A stretch of 64,000 nt of DNA, taken from assembly GCA_964493505.1 (NCBI GenBank), contig CAZBNP010000006.1:160171-224170 (forward strand). The letters run 5' to 3'. Below are positions 36,290 to 45,284 of this stretch, piece by piece (the stretch's first letter is position 1; every line of letters begins with the position of its first letter). The DNA comes from Chryseosolibacter sp964493505 (GTDB lineage: Bacteria > Bacteroidota > Bacteroidia > Cytophagales > Cyclobacteriaceae). The position numbers and the translations under genes were made by a program. The notes beneath the pieces were generated by a model, which worked only from the letters and a program-made list of their open reading frames with translations, was not told where the DNA came from and did no database searches.

Positions 36290-37036
36290 ATGACAAACGA
36301 AGTAGTAATAAAAACAGATAAGCTCACTAAGCGTTTTGGTGATTTTATCGCCACAAACGAAGTTACGTTTGAAGTGTACGCAGGGGAAATTTTCGGCTTT
36401 CTCGGTGCGAACGGTGCAGGAAAAACAACCGCAATGAAAATGCTTTGCGGGCTCTCTAAACCCTCATCGGGCAACGCCACCATTGCGGGTTTTGACATTT
36501 ACAAACAGACCGAAGAAATTAAAAAGAACATCGGCTATATGAGTCAAAAATTTTCGCTGTACGAAGACTTGACAGTCATGGAAAACATACAATTCTTTGG
36601 CGGCATATATGGCTTGTCTGATAGTCAGTTGAAAGAAAAAAGCCGGGAATTGATTGATACGTTGGGGCTGCAGGGCGAAGCAAAAAAACTAGTCGGCTCA
36701 TTGCCTTTGGGTTGGAAGCAAAAACTGGCTTTTTCAGTAGCGGTGATACATGAACCAAAAATTGTCTTTTTGGACGAACCCACCGGAGGCGTTGACCCGA
36801 TTACAAGACGGCAATTCTGGGATTTGATTTACACCGCCGCAGACATCGGCATCACGATTTTTATTACCACCCACTATATGGACGAAGCCGAATACTGTAA
36901 CCGTATTTCTATGATGGTGGACGGAGTAATAGAAGCACTGGACACACCAGCCAGCTTAAAGCAAAAATATTCAACATCTTCAATGGACGATGTATTTTAT
37001 GCGTTGGCAAGAGGCGCCAAACGAAAATCAGACTAG
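36290..37036 (+). CDS. ABC transporter ATP-binding protein (second ATPase, degenerate signature)
   Basis: 248 residues with Walker A GANGAGKTTAM and Walker B IVFLDEPTGGVDP. The ABC signature reads LPLGWKQKLAF in place of LSGGMKQ, so the Ser and first Gly that contact ATP in the partner are altered. It forms a presumed heterodimer with the preceding ATPase in which one composite site is non-canonical. It equals the second half of YbhF. Confidence 0.94.
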   Translation: MTNEVVIKTDKLTKRFGDFIATNEVTFEVYAGEIFGFLGANGAGKTTAMKMLCGLSKPSSGNATIAGFDIYKQTEEIKKNIGYMSQKFSLYEDLTVMENIQFFGGIYGLSDSQLKEKSRELIDTLGLQGEAKKLVGSLPLGWKQKLAFSVAVIHEPKIVFLDEPTGGVDPITRRQFWDLIYTAADIGITIFITTHYMDEAEYCNRISMMVDGVIEALDTPASLKQKYSTSSMDDVFYALARGAKRKSD

Positions 37037-37039
37037 AAA

Positions 37040-38146
37040 ATGAAACAGTTTCTATCATTTGTAAGAAAAGAATTTTATCACGTATTCCGTGATAGCAAAA
37101 CCCTGTTAATGCTGTTCGGCATACCCATTGTGTTAATTGTATTATTCGGTTTTGCTGTAACCAACGAAATCAAAAATGCCAAAATCGTTGTTTGCGATTA
37201 TGCGAAAGACCCTGCGTCACAAGAAATTATCAATAAGCTATCCGCCAATGAAACCTTTCATCTTGACAACGCACTGCTTAGCCATTCGCAGATTGAAGAA
37301 TCATTTAAAAAAGAAAACATCAAGCTGGCAATCATTTTTCCCGCCAATTTCTACAGGGACCTATTGCACCAAAACAAAGTCCAGGTACAGATAATTGCAG
37401 ACGGCTCCGATCCGAACACAGCCAACACGCTTACCAAGTATGCCGCATCCATAATAACGGAATATCAGCAAAAGCTAATGGAAAACGTCAATATGCCTTA
37501 CACGATTTCGCCCGAAGTGCGAATGCTGTATAACCCCGAACTGAAAGGAGCAATCAATTTTGTGCCGGGGATTATGGCTTTGGTATTGCAATTGGTTTGT
37601 GTGCTGATGACAGCCGTTTCCATCGTTCGGGAAAAAGAAACAGGCACAATGGAAGTGCTTTTGGTCTCGCCATTCAACCCTTTTTTGGTGATCATTTCCA
37701 AGGCCATACCGTATCTCGCGTTGTCTTTAGTAAACCTGGCGGCAATACTTCTCTTGAGTATTACGCTTTTGGATATGCCAATAAACGGCAGTGTACTATT
37801 ACTGTTCGGAGCAAGCACCTTGCTTATTATTTGTGCGTTGTCGTTAGGGCTATTGATTTCAAACGTAACACAGTCGCAACAATCGGCAATGCTGATGGCG
37901 GTAATGGGTATGATGTTGCCTACCATGCTGTTCACAGGCTTTATGTTCCCCCTGGAAAATATGCCCAAAGCCCTGCAGATATTCAGCAATATAGTCCCCT
38001 CAAAATGGTATTACATCATTGTAAAATCAATAATGATAAAAGGTTTGGGCTTTTCCGCTATATGGAAAGAAACATTAATCCTCTTCGGGACAACCTGCTT
38101 TTTTCTACTGGTAAGCTTAAAAAAGTTTAAAATCAGATTGGCATGA
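37040..38146 (+). CDS. ABC-2 type permease (YbhS-like)
   Basis: 368 residues. One N-terminal membrane segment (LLMLFGIPIVLIVLFGFAVT), a large periplasmic domain of about 140 residues, then five C-terminal membrane segments, with the REKETGTMEVLLVSPF loop typical of ABC-2 permeases. The stop overlaps the next gene start by four bases (ATGA). Confidence 0.93.
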   Translation: MKQFLSFVRKEFYHVFRDSKTLLMLFGIPIVLIVLFGFAVTNEIKNAKIVVCDYAKDPASQEIINKLSANETFHLDNALLSHSQIEESFKKENIKLAIIFPANFYRDLLHQNKVQVQIIADGSDPNTANTLTKYAASIITEYQQKLMENVNMPYTISPEVRMLYNPELKGAINFVPGIMALVLQLVCVLMTAVSIVREKETGTMEVLLVSPFNPFLVIISKAIPYLALSLVNLAAILLLSITLLDMPINGSVLLLFGASTLLIICALSLGLLISNVTQSQQSAMLMAVMGMMLPTMLFTGFMFPLENMPKALQIFSNIVPSKWYYIIVKSIMIKGLGFSAIWKETLILFGTTCFFLLVSLKKFKIRLA

Positions 38147-39264
38147 GAACACTAAAATTTCTATTGCGAAAAGAATTTAAACAGATATTCCGCAACAAAG
38201 CATTGTTACCGATGATATTTGTAGCACCGATCATTCAGCTGCTCATACTGCCGTTGGCTGCCGACTACGAAGTAAAGGGCATCAACATATCCGTCGTTGA
38301 CCACGACCGTTCCACCTATTCGCAACAACTGATTTCAAAAATCACCGCTTCGGGATATTTCCAGTTGACAGATTACGGCAATTCATTTCAGGGTGCGTTT
38401 AGACAGATTGAAAGCGACAAGTCCGATTTGATTTTGGAAATACCACAGGGATTTGAACGGAATTTGGTACGTGAGAACAAAGAAAAACTGTTTGTTGCCG
38501 TTAACGCCATCAATGGAGTAAAAGCTGGTTTGGGCGGTGCTTACCTCGCACAGATTATTTCGACATACAACAACGACATTCGTATGGAATGGACGCAACA
38601 GTCGAAGTTCAACCCGATGCCACAGATTGAAGTAACATTTTCCAATTGGTTCAACCCTCATTTAAACTACCGCCTTTTTATGGTTCCGGGCATATTAGTC
38701 GTATTGGTAACTATGATAGGTGTGTATATGTGTGGTTTGAACATTGTAAAAGAAAAAGAAGTAGGAACAATAGAGCAAATCAATGTTACGCCCATCAAAA
38801 AATATCAGTTCATAGTAGGCAAGCTGTTACCGTTTTGGATAATCGGGATATTTATTTTTAGTGTCGGCCTATTCTTAGTTGCTCGTTGGGTTTACGGCAT
38901 TGTTCCGGTCGGCAGCCTGCTTTTGCTGTACGGCTATATGTCCCTTTACCTGGTAGCATTGTTGGGCCTGGGATTGCTCATTTCCACCTTTTCCGACACA
39001 CAGCAACAGGCAATGTCCATCACATTCTTTTTCATCATCATTTTCATGCTGATGAGCGGACTTTTCACGTCCATTGAAAGCATGCCGGGCTGGGCTTATT
39101 ACATCGCCAAACTTAATCCCGTCACCTACTGTATTGAAGTAGTGCGAATGATAGTTTTAAAAGGAAGTGCTTTGTCCGACATCAAAGGTCATATCGCAAT
39201 TATGATTGGATTTGCCGTATTCCTGAATGGCTTTGCGATTATGAATTACAAGAAAACGAACTGA
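38143..39264 (+). CDS. ABC-2 type permease (YbhR-like)
   Basis: 373 residues, a paralogue of the preceding permease with the same topology: an N-terminal membrane segment, periplasmic domain, and five C-terminal segments after VKEKEVGTIEQINVTPI. The two permeases probably form a heterodimer. It is the last gene of the efflux operon; low-complexity repeats and a decayed region follow. Confidence 0.93.
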   Translation: MRTLKFLLRKEFKQIFRNKALLPMIFVAPIIQLLILPLAADYEVKGINISVVDHDRSTYSQQLISKITASGYFQLTDYGNSFQGAFRQIESDKSDLILEIPQGFERNLVRENKEKLFVAVNAINGVKAGLGGAYLAQIISTYNNDIRMEWTQQSKFNPMPQIEVTFSNWFNPHLNYRLFMVPGILVVLVTMIGVYMCGLNIVKEKEVGTIEQINVTPIKKYQFIVGKLLPFWIIGIFIFSVGLFLVARWVYGIVPVGSLLLLYGYMSLYLVALLGLGLLISTFSDTQQQAMSITFFFIIIFMLMSGLFTSIESMPGWAYYIAKLNPVTYCIEVVRMIVLKGSALSDIKGHIAIMIGFAVFLNGFAIMNYKKTN

Positions 39265-39317
39265 TAATAAGGGTATGGAACTTCATCAACCCAGGCCTCC
39301 CGCAATGGAGAGTGGTA

Positions 39318-39376
39318 CAAAGGGCAAAAGGCAAAGAGCAAAAGGCAAAGGGCAAAAGGCAAAAGGCAAAGGGCAA
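39318..39376. repeat. CAAAGGGCAAAAGG-type imperfect tandem repeat
   Basis: About eight imperfect units of CAAAGGG / CAAAAGG / CAAAGAG. It lies between the efflux operon and the truncated recombinase. Nearly the same repeat occurs at 51351-51406, and its complement type occurs at 6680-6755. Confidence 0.7.
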
Positions 39377-39488
39377 TATGGAACCCATAATTCATATGTC
39401 CCTCCGATCCAGAACCCAGCACCTGAATGGAACCCGGAGCGTAAGGAACTCCTATCCCGGTTTTTCAACCTCCTCGACATCTTCGCCC

Positions 39489-39890
39489 TCATGGATGCAT
39501 TCTTTTCGGTTTGCGTTCGAGCAGGTGTTCAAGTTCCTGGGTTGAAAATATATCTTGTAGCTGTATGTTTCTTCTCCTCATATCACGAAGAGATATACTT
39601 TTGCACGGGTGATCTTTTCGCGAGCCGGTATAAAGCAGGTAATCGTAATATTTCTTGATGGCCGCTAAAATGCGACTCACTGTCCTCGGATCGCTGTACT
39701 TCTTTCTCAGAACTCCGATCACGTCCATGATCTGTTTGTAAGTAGCTGTACCTGGTCGTGCATGCCTTCCGGCAGCCAGGTTCAGATGAAAAAAGAAGAG
39801 TTGTAAATCACGTTCATAGCGTGCTACAGTCGATTGGCTTAGTTCCTTTTTCAGATAGGTCCTTAAATCCGTTCCACCTGGACGACAAGA
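39489..39890 (-). pseudogene. Tyrosine recombinase/integrase, N-terminal half only
   Basis: The frame is open from just after a TAG (39891) to a TGA at 39489 and reads LRTYLKKELSQSTVARYERD, followed by SDPRTVSRILAAIKKYYDYLL and LQDIFSTQELEHLLER. This is the SAM-like core-binding domain and linker of a site-specific tyrosine recombinase. No suitable start codon exists at the 5' end, and the whole catalytic domain (R-H-R-Y) is absent. Another frame reads a few more integrase-like residues (RRLKNRDRSSL) after the stop before similarity is lost in the repeat at 39376. It marks an old mobile-element insertion. Confidence 0.75.
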
Positions 39891-39970
39891 CTAAATCGGT
39901 GCTCTTTAATCTCATCGATACTTATATACGTAATGCTAAAACACGTAAAGCCCATGCGCCTTAAAAGCAA

Positions 39971-40009
39971 AAGCCCAACCGATAAAATCGATTGGGCTTC
40001 TGTTACCAA
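39971..40009 (-). terminator. Hairpin terminator followed by shared TTCTGTTACCAA box
   Basis: 13-bp stem with one mismatch (AAGCCCAA...CGAT / ATCG...TTGGGCTT, 39971-39999) and a 3-base loop. On the minus strand it is followed by TTTTGCTTTT, making a good intrinsic terminator for the membrane-protein gene ending at 40017. The 12 bases TTCTGTTACCAA at 39998-40009 recur beside another hairpin at 43617. Confidence 0.7.
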
Positions 40010-40016
40010 CAATATT

Positions 40017-40403
40017 CTAAATCTCAATCTTCTGAAAAGTATACAAGTAAATCTTGTCTCTCTTTACAAGTTTCAATGTATCCGAGTACGCTGGCTTAAT
40101 GATCTTGTCGCCTTTCTCTGCAACATTATCGAATATATTATTATCATTCAATTGACTAGTTACAGGATAAAAAATATAAGTAGTGCTATCATCATTCAAT
40201 TTCAGAGCAACACCCTTATAAGCGATGTAAATCTTTTCGATTTCTCCCCTTAAATCAGAAGAATTAAACGTTGAATAAAATTGCTTACCACGATCTCTAG
40301 TGTAAGACCCACCAAAATATACATATCCAGTTACTACCAAGACCAGTATAAAGGCGATCATTATCATTTTGCGTTTGCTCATAAAATCAGCGATGGAAGT
40401 CAT
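40017..40403 (-). CDS. Small membrane-anchored protein downstream of RHS; candidate immunity protein
   Basis: 128 residues (120 if started at the inner ATG, 40382). One N-terminal membrane segment (MIMIAFILVLVVTGYVYFGG) precedes a small soluble domain of about 85 residues. I do not recognise its family. It overlaps the end of the RHS gene by 17 bases or starts 4 bases after it, is AT-rich compared with chromosomal neighbours, and has its own terminator. Position directly after an RHS C-terminal tip suggests an immunity role, but that is inference only. Confidence 0.7.
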   Translation of the reverse strand: MTSIADFMSKRKMIMIAFILVLVVTGYVYFGGSYTRDRGKQFYSTFNSSDLRGEIEKIYIAYKGVALKLNDDSTTYIFYPVTSQLNDNNIFDNVAEKGDKIIKPAYSDTLKLVKRDKIYLYTFQKIEI

Positions 40404-41325
40404 AAATTATCCATGTATTACTTACACCTCCTGATGCATTAACAGGAACAGGCCCCGCTGGCAGTCCCGCTCCAACGTTTAAATAACGACCTATTATTCC
40501 ATCCCCTGTTTGTGTTGGAGTATACGTTCCTGTTACTCCGATTTTACCACCAGCTGCAACTCCCGCAGATCCCCATATCGTAGGCAAATCTCCATTAGGT
40601 GTACTTGTTTGAAGCATTGTTTTTCTTATGTCGCGAACATTCCCTAAGTAATTTGCTCCACCTACATTTAGTGTGGCGTCTATTGAATATCCACCTCCAA
40701 TAGCCTGAGTAGTCGTTATTAGGGATTTCCACGAAGCATCAGGGCCACGTAATACCCAATTCATTTCTATGCTTGATCCACCGCCAAATATTGCTATGCC
40801 ATTGAAGCCTACTCCGACTGTAGCGAAATCAGAAATGTGATATCGTGTGAGGGGATGATTCCAGACATGCTCACCAAAACTCTTATTGCCACTCCCATAG
40901 TCAAAGACTCGCTGATAGGCAACACCCGCTCCTTCACCTGTATAGTCGATCTGATTGCCAACATACCATTCACCTTTATTGACACCACCTAACGCCTGCT
41001 CAACATCACCACCTCCATGCCAGAAGGAATACCACTGTGCTCCAAACTTAGTCTTGAACGCTCCATCAGGATCAACACCATTAACAGGATCGTTACCCAT
41101 TCCAAGATATGGGCTCCAGTACTGCTTAGCAGCATCCATCGCCGTCCACCTCCCAATCACCGCATCATACTCCCTTAACTCAAAATGATTCCACCCTGTC
41201 TCCTCGTCCTTCTCCGCGTACTGCCCCTGGTATGCATAACGGTAAACACTCGTGTCTGCCTTCTGCTCCCTGATCACATCACCCCACCCGTCTACGCCGA
41301 GGCTTCGACGGGCGAGGCACTCCAT
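40387..41325 (-). pseudogene. RHS protein, C-terminal fragment with variable tip
   Basis: After the palindromic element the reading frame gives WGDVIREQKADTSVYRY, then the RHS core ending EETGWNHFELREYDAVIGRW and MGNDPVNGVDPDG, the usual boundary of the RHS-associated core. About 215 residues of unique glycine-rich sequence follow, which would be the exchangeable effector tip; I do not recognise its activity. Residues 2-13 (ECLARRSLGVDG) are encoded by the inserted palindrome. Removing 41287-41317 and 41414-41465 joins this to the upstream fragment in one frame. Confidence 0.8.
41287..41317 (-). repeat. 31-bp palindromic insertion in the RHS gene
   Basis: On the gene strand the arms CCCGTC and GACGGG enclose GAAGCCTCGGCGTA. 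Deleting exactly these 31 bases restores the codons for ATDYGVWGDVIREQ, the sequence expected at this place in RHS proteins. 31 is not a multiple of three, so the insertion shifts the frame. It shares the skeleton GCCnGnCGAAGCC...GCGnAG with the element at 41414. Confidence 0.75.
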
Positions 41326-41396
41326 AGTCGGTGGCCTGCACCAGCAGGTTCCTTGTATGCATGATCTTCAGATCATCAAACCACACGCTGACATTC

Positions 41397-43262
41397 TCAC
41401 TCTCGTTGCTTACCTGCCTTCGCTAGAAAAGCTAGCGCAATCAATGACGGCTTCGGCAGGCAGGCCCAAATATAGATATATCCGCTCTCTTCCGGAATAA
41501 CAGGGGCTTCGAAAGCAACACGAGCATGCTGGTCGGGCAGTCCCTCGTCGCCCGGATCAAAACCAGCCTCCACAGGCACACGCTGCCAGCCGGCATCGAC
41601 CATCGTCAGTTCCTCATCGAACAGTATGAAATTCAGATAAGCGAATGGCCTCGTGTCGTCCGCGCCGTCGCTTCCAAACCCGCCCGCAGACAACGCGCTG
41701 CTGAATGACCCCGATGTCTGCGCTAGATTCGCTCCCTCAAATCCGGCCTGCCCTGAGAACGTGCTTCCCAAAAGCCCCGAAAGTATTTGCAGCGGTATAT
41801 CGTTCGTATAGTCTGTCTCATTCCGGTAACGTACCCACGTTTCCAGTTCGATCTTGTCTCCGGCGTTCACCTGCAGCGCCGCGGCGGGACCAAGTGCTTT
41901 ATCTTCGGCCTCTATCCCCGAAACCCCATCCTGCCAGAACAGGTAGGCCGACATCGACGGTTCTTCTACTAGGGTTGCCTCAACCGGTGTATGATTCATG
42001 TTCGCATCATCCACCTCGGTCTCAAACAGGTTTTCAAACAAAGCCATCTCCTGCACTCTCGGGTTGGTATACTCCACCTGCCCATTATCCTCCATCGTAG
42101 CGGTAAAAATGCTGATATCATCCCGCAACAGCGCGCGTACATTACCTAAGTGATCGGTGATCTCGTAGGCCATCGAACCCTCTTGTCCGGGATAAAGTGT
42201 ACCTAGCTTCCCGGAGCCGTACACCGGGACTTCCTTCTGATCAAGTGGATTCTCATTTTCGACCGGAACGCCGTCCGCTATCTCAACCACACCTTCCTGC
42301 CCGTATATGCTGATCACGTTTCCGGAAGCATCACGAATGTACCAGGTAGTACTCTCCATCTCATGGTCCACCTTCGCCAGCCGGAAACCGCGGTCGTCGT
42401 ACATAAACTCAACTTTTAACTGCGTTTGCTGCACGTCACTATAAACCTTCCGGACTTTGCCCGTGACGTCGTATTCCACATATTGATCCGCGGCCTCCGG
42501 ATCAGACTTGTCTTCACCGGTCATCTGGCCAAGGGCGTTGTACGTATAGGCGGAATAGCCGGTCACTTCCTCAAGCCGGTTGTTCCTCGGCTGCGCGGAA
42601 ATCGTATTGTACTGGTAAGTAAAATCGTGTACAGGAGATCCTTCATCATTAAAGCGCTTCAGCGACAAAATATTCCCGTTGGGATCATAGGTCATACCAC
42701 CTGTGCGGTATTGGTTGCCGGCAAGGGAAAACGTTCCTAGCGCATGGTCTGCCTGTGCCCACCGGCCTTCTTTGATCTGATACCTGTCGTCATAGTTATA
42801 CACATACATCCCTTCAAAATCTTCACCCTCCACGCCTGTAACCTTTTCGGTGCGCCACCGTGCCGCTGTGATCAGACCGTTGTATAAGCGATCCACAGAT
42901 TCTGTGTTTACTACCTGCACCTCAATAGTACTACTACTGATGTGGATATCCGGAAGCCAGCTATTAGTGACCGTATACCGATATTGACCATCATGGTCAG
43001 CAGAGGCCGATGATATGCTGAATATGTGAGGCTCATAACTTTCATTCTGGCTGCTAACGTCTGTCCACTCGCTTTCTATCAATTTCTCCCATAGGTAAAC
43101 GCCATGCGCACCCACATCGGGAGCTTCAATACGAAGTTCCGACAATTCCGTTGCATGCTGGATGGATTCCGGCTCCGGCAACCGCTGATTGCCATAAAAA
43201 AGTGAATCAAAAGGATGAGTGTCGGCAAAATCAGACGGGAGGCCTGATATGACATCGTCCAT
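41397..43262 (-). pseudogene. RHS/YD-repeat protein, N-terminal and core fragment
   Basis: 621 residues. An Ig-like segment (about 30-135) is followed by the RHS module: RLYNGLITAARWRTEKV, repeated YD-type units (MTYDPNGNI, YTYNALGQMTGEDK, EYDVTGKVRKVYSD, MYDDRGFRLAKVDH) and the TDHLGNVRALLRDD motif. A jelly-roll-like linker leads to GYIYIW, where the 52-bp palindrome takes over the frame and adds ACLPKPSLIALAFLAKAG before a stop. The start lies just after an in-frame stop and no export signal is present, so the 5' part is probably missing too. Confidence 0.8.
41414..41465 (-). repeat. 52-bp palindromic insertion in the RHS gene
   Basis: On the gene strand it opens GCCTGCCTGCCGAAGCCGTC and closes GCGAAGGCAG, with an inner hairpin GCTAG-CTTTT-CTAGC. 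Deleting these 52 bases restores YIWVSNESENVSVWFDDLKI, a standard RHS passage. The length is 1 mod 3, so it shifts the frame. It lies 96 bases from the 31-bp element. Confidence 0.78.
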
Positions 43263-43644
43263 ATAAATACGCGCCGTGCGTCACAACGTCAAAAACGCAC
43301 GAACGATATGTCTCAATGTTATGGCGTAACAAAACTAGACGACGGAGGGTACGGTAGGGGTCCTTCATAAACTCAGGGTCTCTTCCTAGTAGAACAAACG
43401 AAACAATGCCGCTTCGATGAGTGAATCTACATCTTTCTTTTCTGGCAACATTCACTCTGTGTCAAATTGTCATTTATAATTCAATCCGTCTGGAAGACAA
43501 TGTAATTCTGACTCCAATCATTACTTAACATACACTCACCTATCTCCATAATTCCCAACGATTAAGTAAACGAAAACCAAAATTGAACGCCAAACCCCTA
43601 AGGCACCCTTAGGGGTTTCTGTTACCAATCTCACTTCGCTCTCG
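43263..43644. other. Gene-free spacer upstream of the RHS fragment
   Basis: No coding sequence is supported in these 380 bases. The segment nearest the RHS fragment shows no RHS similarity in any frame, which suggests that the 5' end of the RHS gene was lost. The only structured part is the hairpin at 43592. Confidence 0.5.
43592..43628. terminator. Strong hairpin followed by shared TTCTGTTACCAA box
   Basis: Perfect 12-bp arms AAACCCCTAAGG and CCTTAGGGGTTT with loop CAC (43592-43618), then TTCTGTTACCAA (43617-43628) as at 39998. No minus-strand gene ends here now, so it may be the terminator of a lost cassette. The flanks TTGAAC and GTTACC could extend pairing, giving an attC-like outline, but they do not match the integron consensus. 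Confidence 0.65.
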
Positions 43645-45176
43645 ATGCCACTATCCAACACTGTCAACAAAAAAACATATCTTCACAACGTGAACAACAA
43701 CATTCTCCTACTGCTTTTTGCGCTCTCGCCGTTTGCAAGTCCGGCACAGGAATTGGATTCGCTCCGGCATTCTCCGAACATTGTTCACAGGGTTGACTCG
43801 CTTTCACAACAAATCCAATCCCTGCCGGATTCGGTATCATCTGTATATTCCGACGCCGACTCAATATTAAACGACTTCAACACCCGTGCTGACTCACTCC
43901 AGGATCAGTACCACAAAACGATCTCGGATATCAATGCGCGGATGTCTAACGTCAACAGAACGATCGACAGCCTCCGGGAGCTAAAACTCCCGATAAGAAA
44001 GCATGAGCGAACGCTGAAGAAATTGTCCGCGCTCAAAACAAAAACAGAAGCAGGATTCTCCGGAAAACTAAATACATTGAAATCCGGCGCAACTGAAAAA
44101 CTGGCTGCGCTTGACCTTCCCGATGAATACAATGAGCCGTTGCTGAAGCTCACCAGTCAGATCGATAGGGTCAGCCTCGACGGTAACTTTCGGGTTCCGG
44201 AATTGGAAATTCCGGGCTATCATATACCAGAAGTCGGTGGTCTTGATGAACTTCCCGTAGGTGCTATCGGTAACCGTGCTGCTATGCCGCAATTGCCGGA
44301 CGCAAAAACTCCTTCACAACTCACGGAAGTTTCTCAACAGGCGCAGAGCTATCAACAAGGTATCAGCGACATCGCGTCAGGTGACATCGCAAATCCGCAG
44401 AAGTTGCAGGAAACAATCGAATCGCAGGCTTCCCATATAGAAGGTCTGGAAGAGCTAAAACAGCAATCCGGTGTGATCGATCAGCACAAAACGCAACTCG
44501 ACAATCTTGCCGATCCAAAAAACGCTAAGGAAAAGCTGTTGAAATAGGGCGAAAGGCCGCCGTCGATCACTTCGCAGGCAAGGAGGAACAACTCAAGGCG
44601 GCGATGGACAAGATCGCGAAATACAAACAAAAGTATTCTTCTGTGTCGAGTATCAAGGATCTTCCCAAACGTCCGCCGAATGCGATGAAGGGAAAACCTT
44701 TTATCGAACGCATAGTCCCGGGGCTGTACTTGCAGTACCAGCAAAAGGGGTATTACCTCCTCGACATCAATCCGTATGCAGGCTACAAACTCGGTGGACG
44801 AATTACAGCGGGACTGGGATGGAACTACCGTGTGGTACTGAATAAGAACTACCATCCGGGATCCCGGCGCGCGGTGATCTTCGGTCCGCGTAGCTATGGG
44901 GATTTTAAACTAGGCAAAGGTTTTATCGCACACCTGGAGGTCGAAACAATGAATAGCTTTGTTCCTTCCGTGCTGACGGGCAATCCCGATGCAGGCCAGC
45001 GCGAATGGGTATGGAGTTGCATGACGGGGATCAAAAAAGAATACAGGATCTACAAAAACCTGAAAGGCACGGCACTGATCCAGTACAATTTGTTTAACAA
45101 GCTCTACAAAGCGCCGTATGTCGACCGGCTGAATTCACGGATCGGGTTTGAATATGTGTTGAAAAAGAAAAAATAG
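43645..45176 (+). pseudogene. Exported coiled-coil / beta-barrel protein broken by a one-base frameshift
   Basis: Two frames belong together. The first (43645-44547) has a signal peptide (NILLLLFALSPFASPAQ) and long coiled coils, and stops after AKEKLLK. The second, read before its ATG at 44604, continues EIGRKAAVDHFAGKEEQLKA, then MDKIAKYKQKY, a conserved DLPKRPPNAMKGKPFIERIVPG segment and a C-terminal strand-rich barrel. One extra A in the GGAAAAGC run near 44529-44535 would join them into about 510 residues. Function is unknown; it resembles Bacteroidota outer-membrane proteins with a periplasmic coiled coil. A sequencing error, real decay or -1 slippage are all possible. Confidence 0.75.
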
Positions 45177-45284
45177 GGTTCCGGGTTTAGGGAACTAATC
45201 AATAGGGATTTCCAGGTGCTGGTTGCTGGGGGGTCTTCTAATCCGGAACCTTGAATCCGAGACCCCAAACCCGGAACCCGAAAC
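45177..45284. repeat. GGGTTCCGGGTTTAGG-type inverted repeat between convergent genes
   Basis: Begins GGGTTCCGGGTTTAGGG and ends CCCGGAACCCGAAACCTAGG, so the two ends can pair over the spacer. It resembles the unit at 6657-6678. No coding potential. Confidence 0.6.

Noticed and set aside
39318..39376. Possible CRISPR array
   Set aside because: Units are about 7-14 bases, contiguous and without unique spacers; it is a simple tandem repeat. No cas genes are present in the window.
39286..39492. ORF running through the CAAAGGG repeat as a protein
   Set aside because: Its repeated PLPFAFCPLPF reading is simply the translated tandem repeat. Only the first dozen residues might belong to the decayed recombinase.
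43231..43455. Upstream extension of the RHS fragment
   Set aside because: The frame contains no YD-repeat or export signal and its residues do not resemble RHS N-termini.
43592..43628. Canonical integron attC site
   Set aside because: AAC and GTT flank the stem, but GTTACCA does not fit GTTRRRY, and the matching hairpin at 39971 lacks the left AAC. A terminator with a shared tail is simpler.
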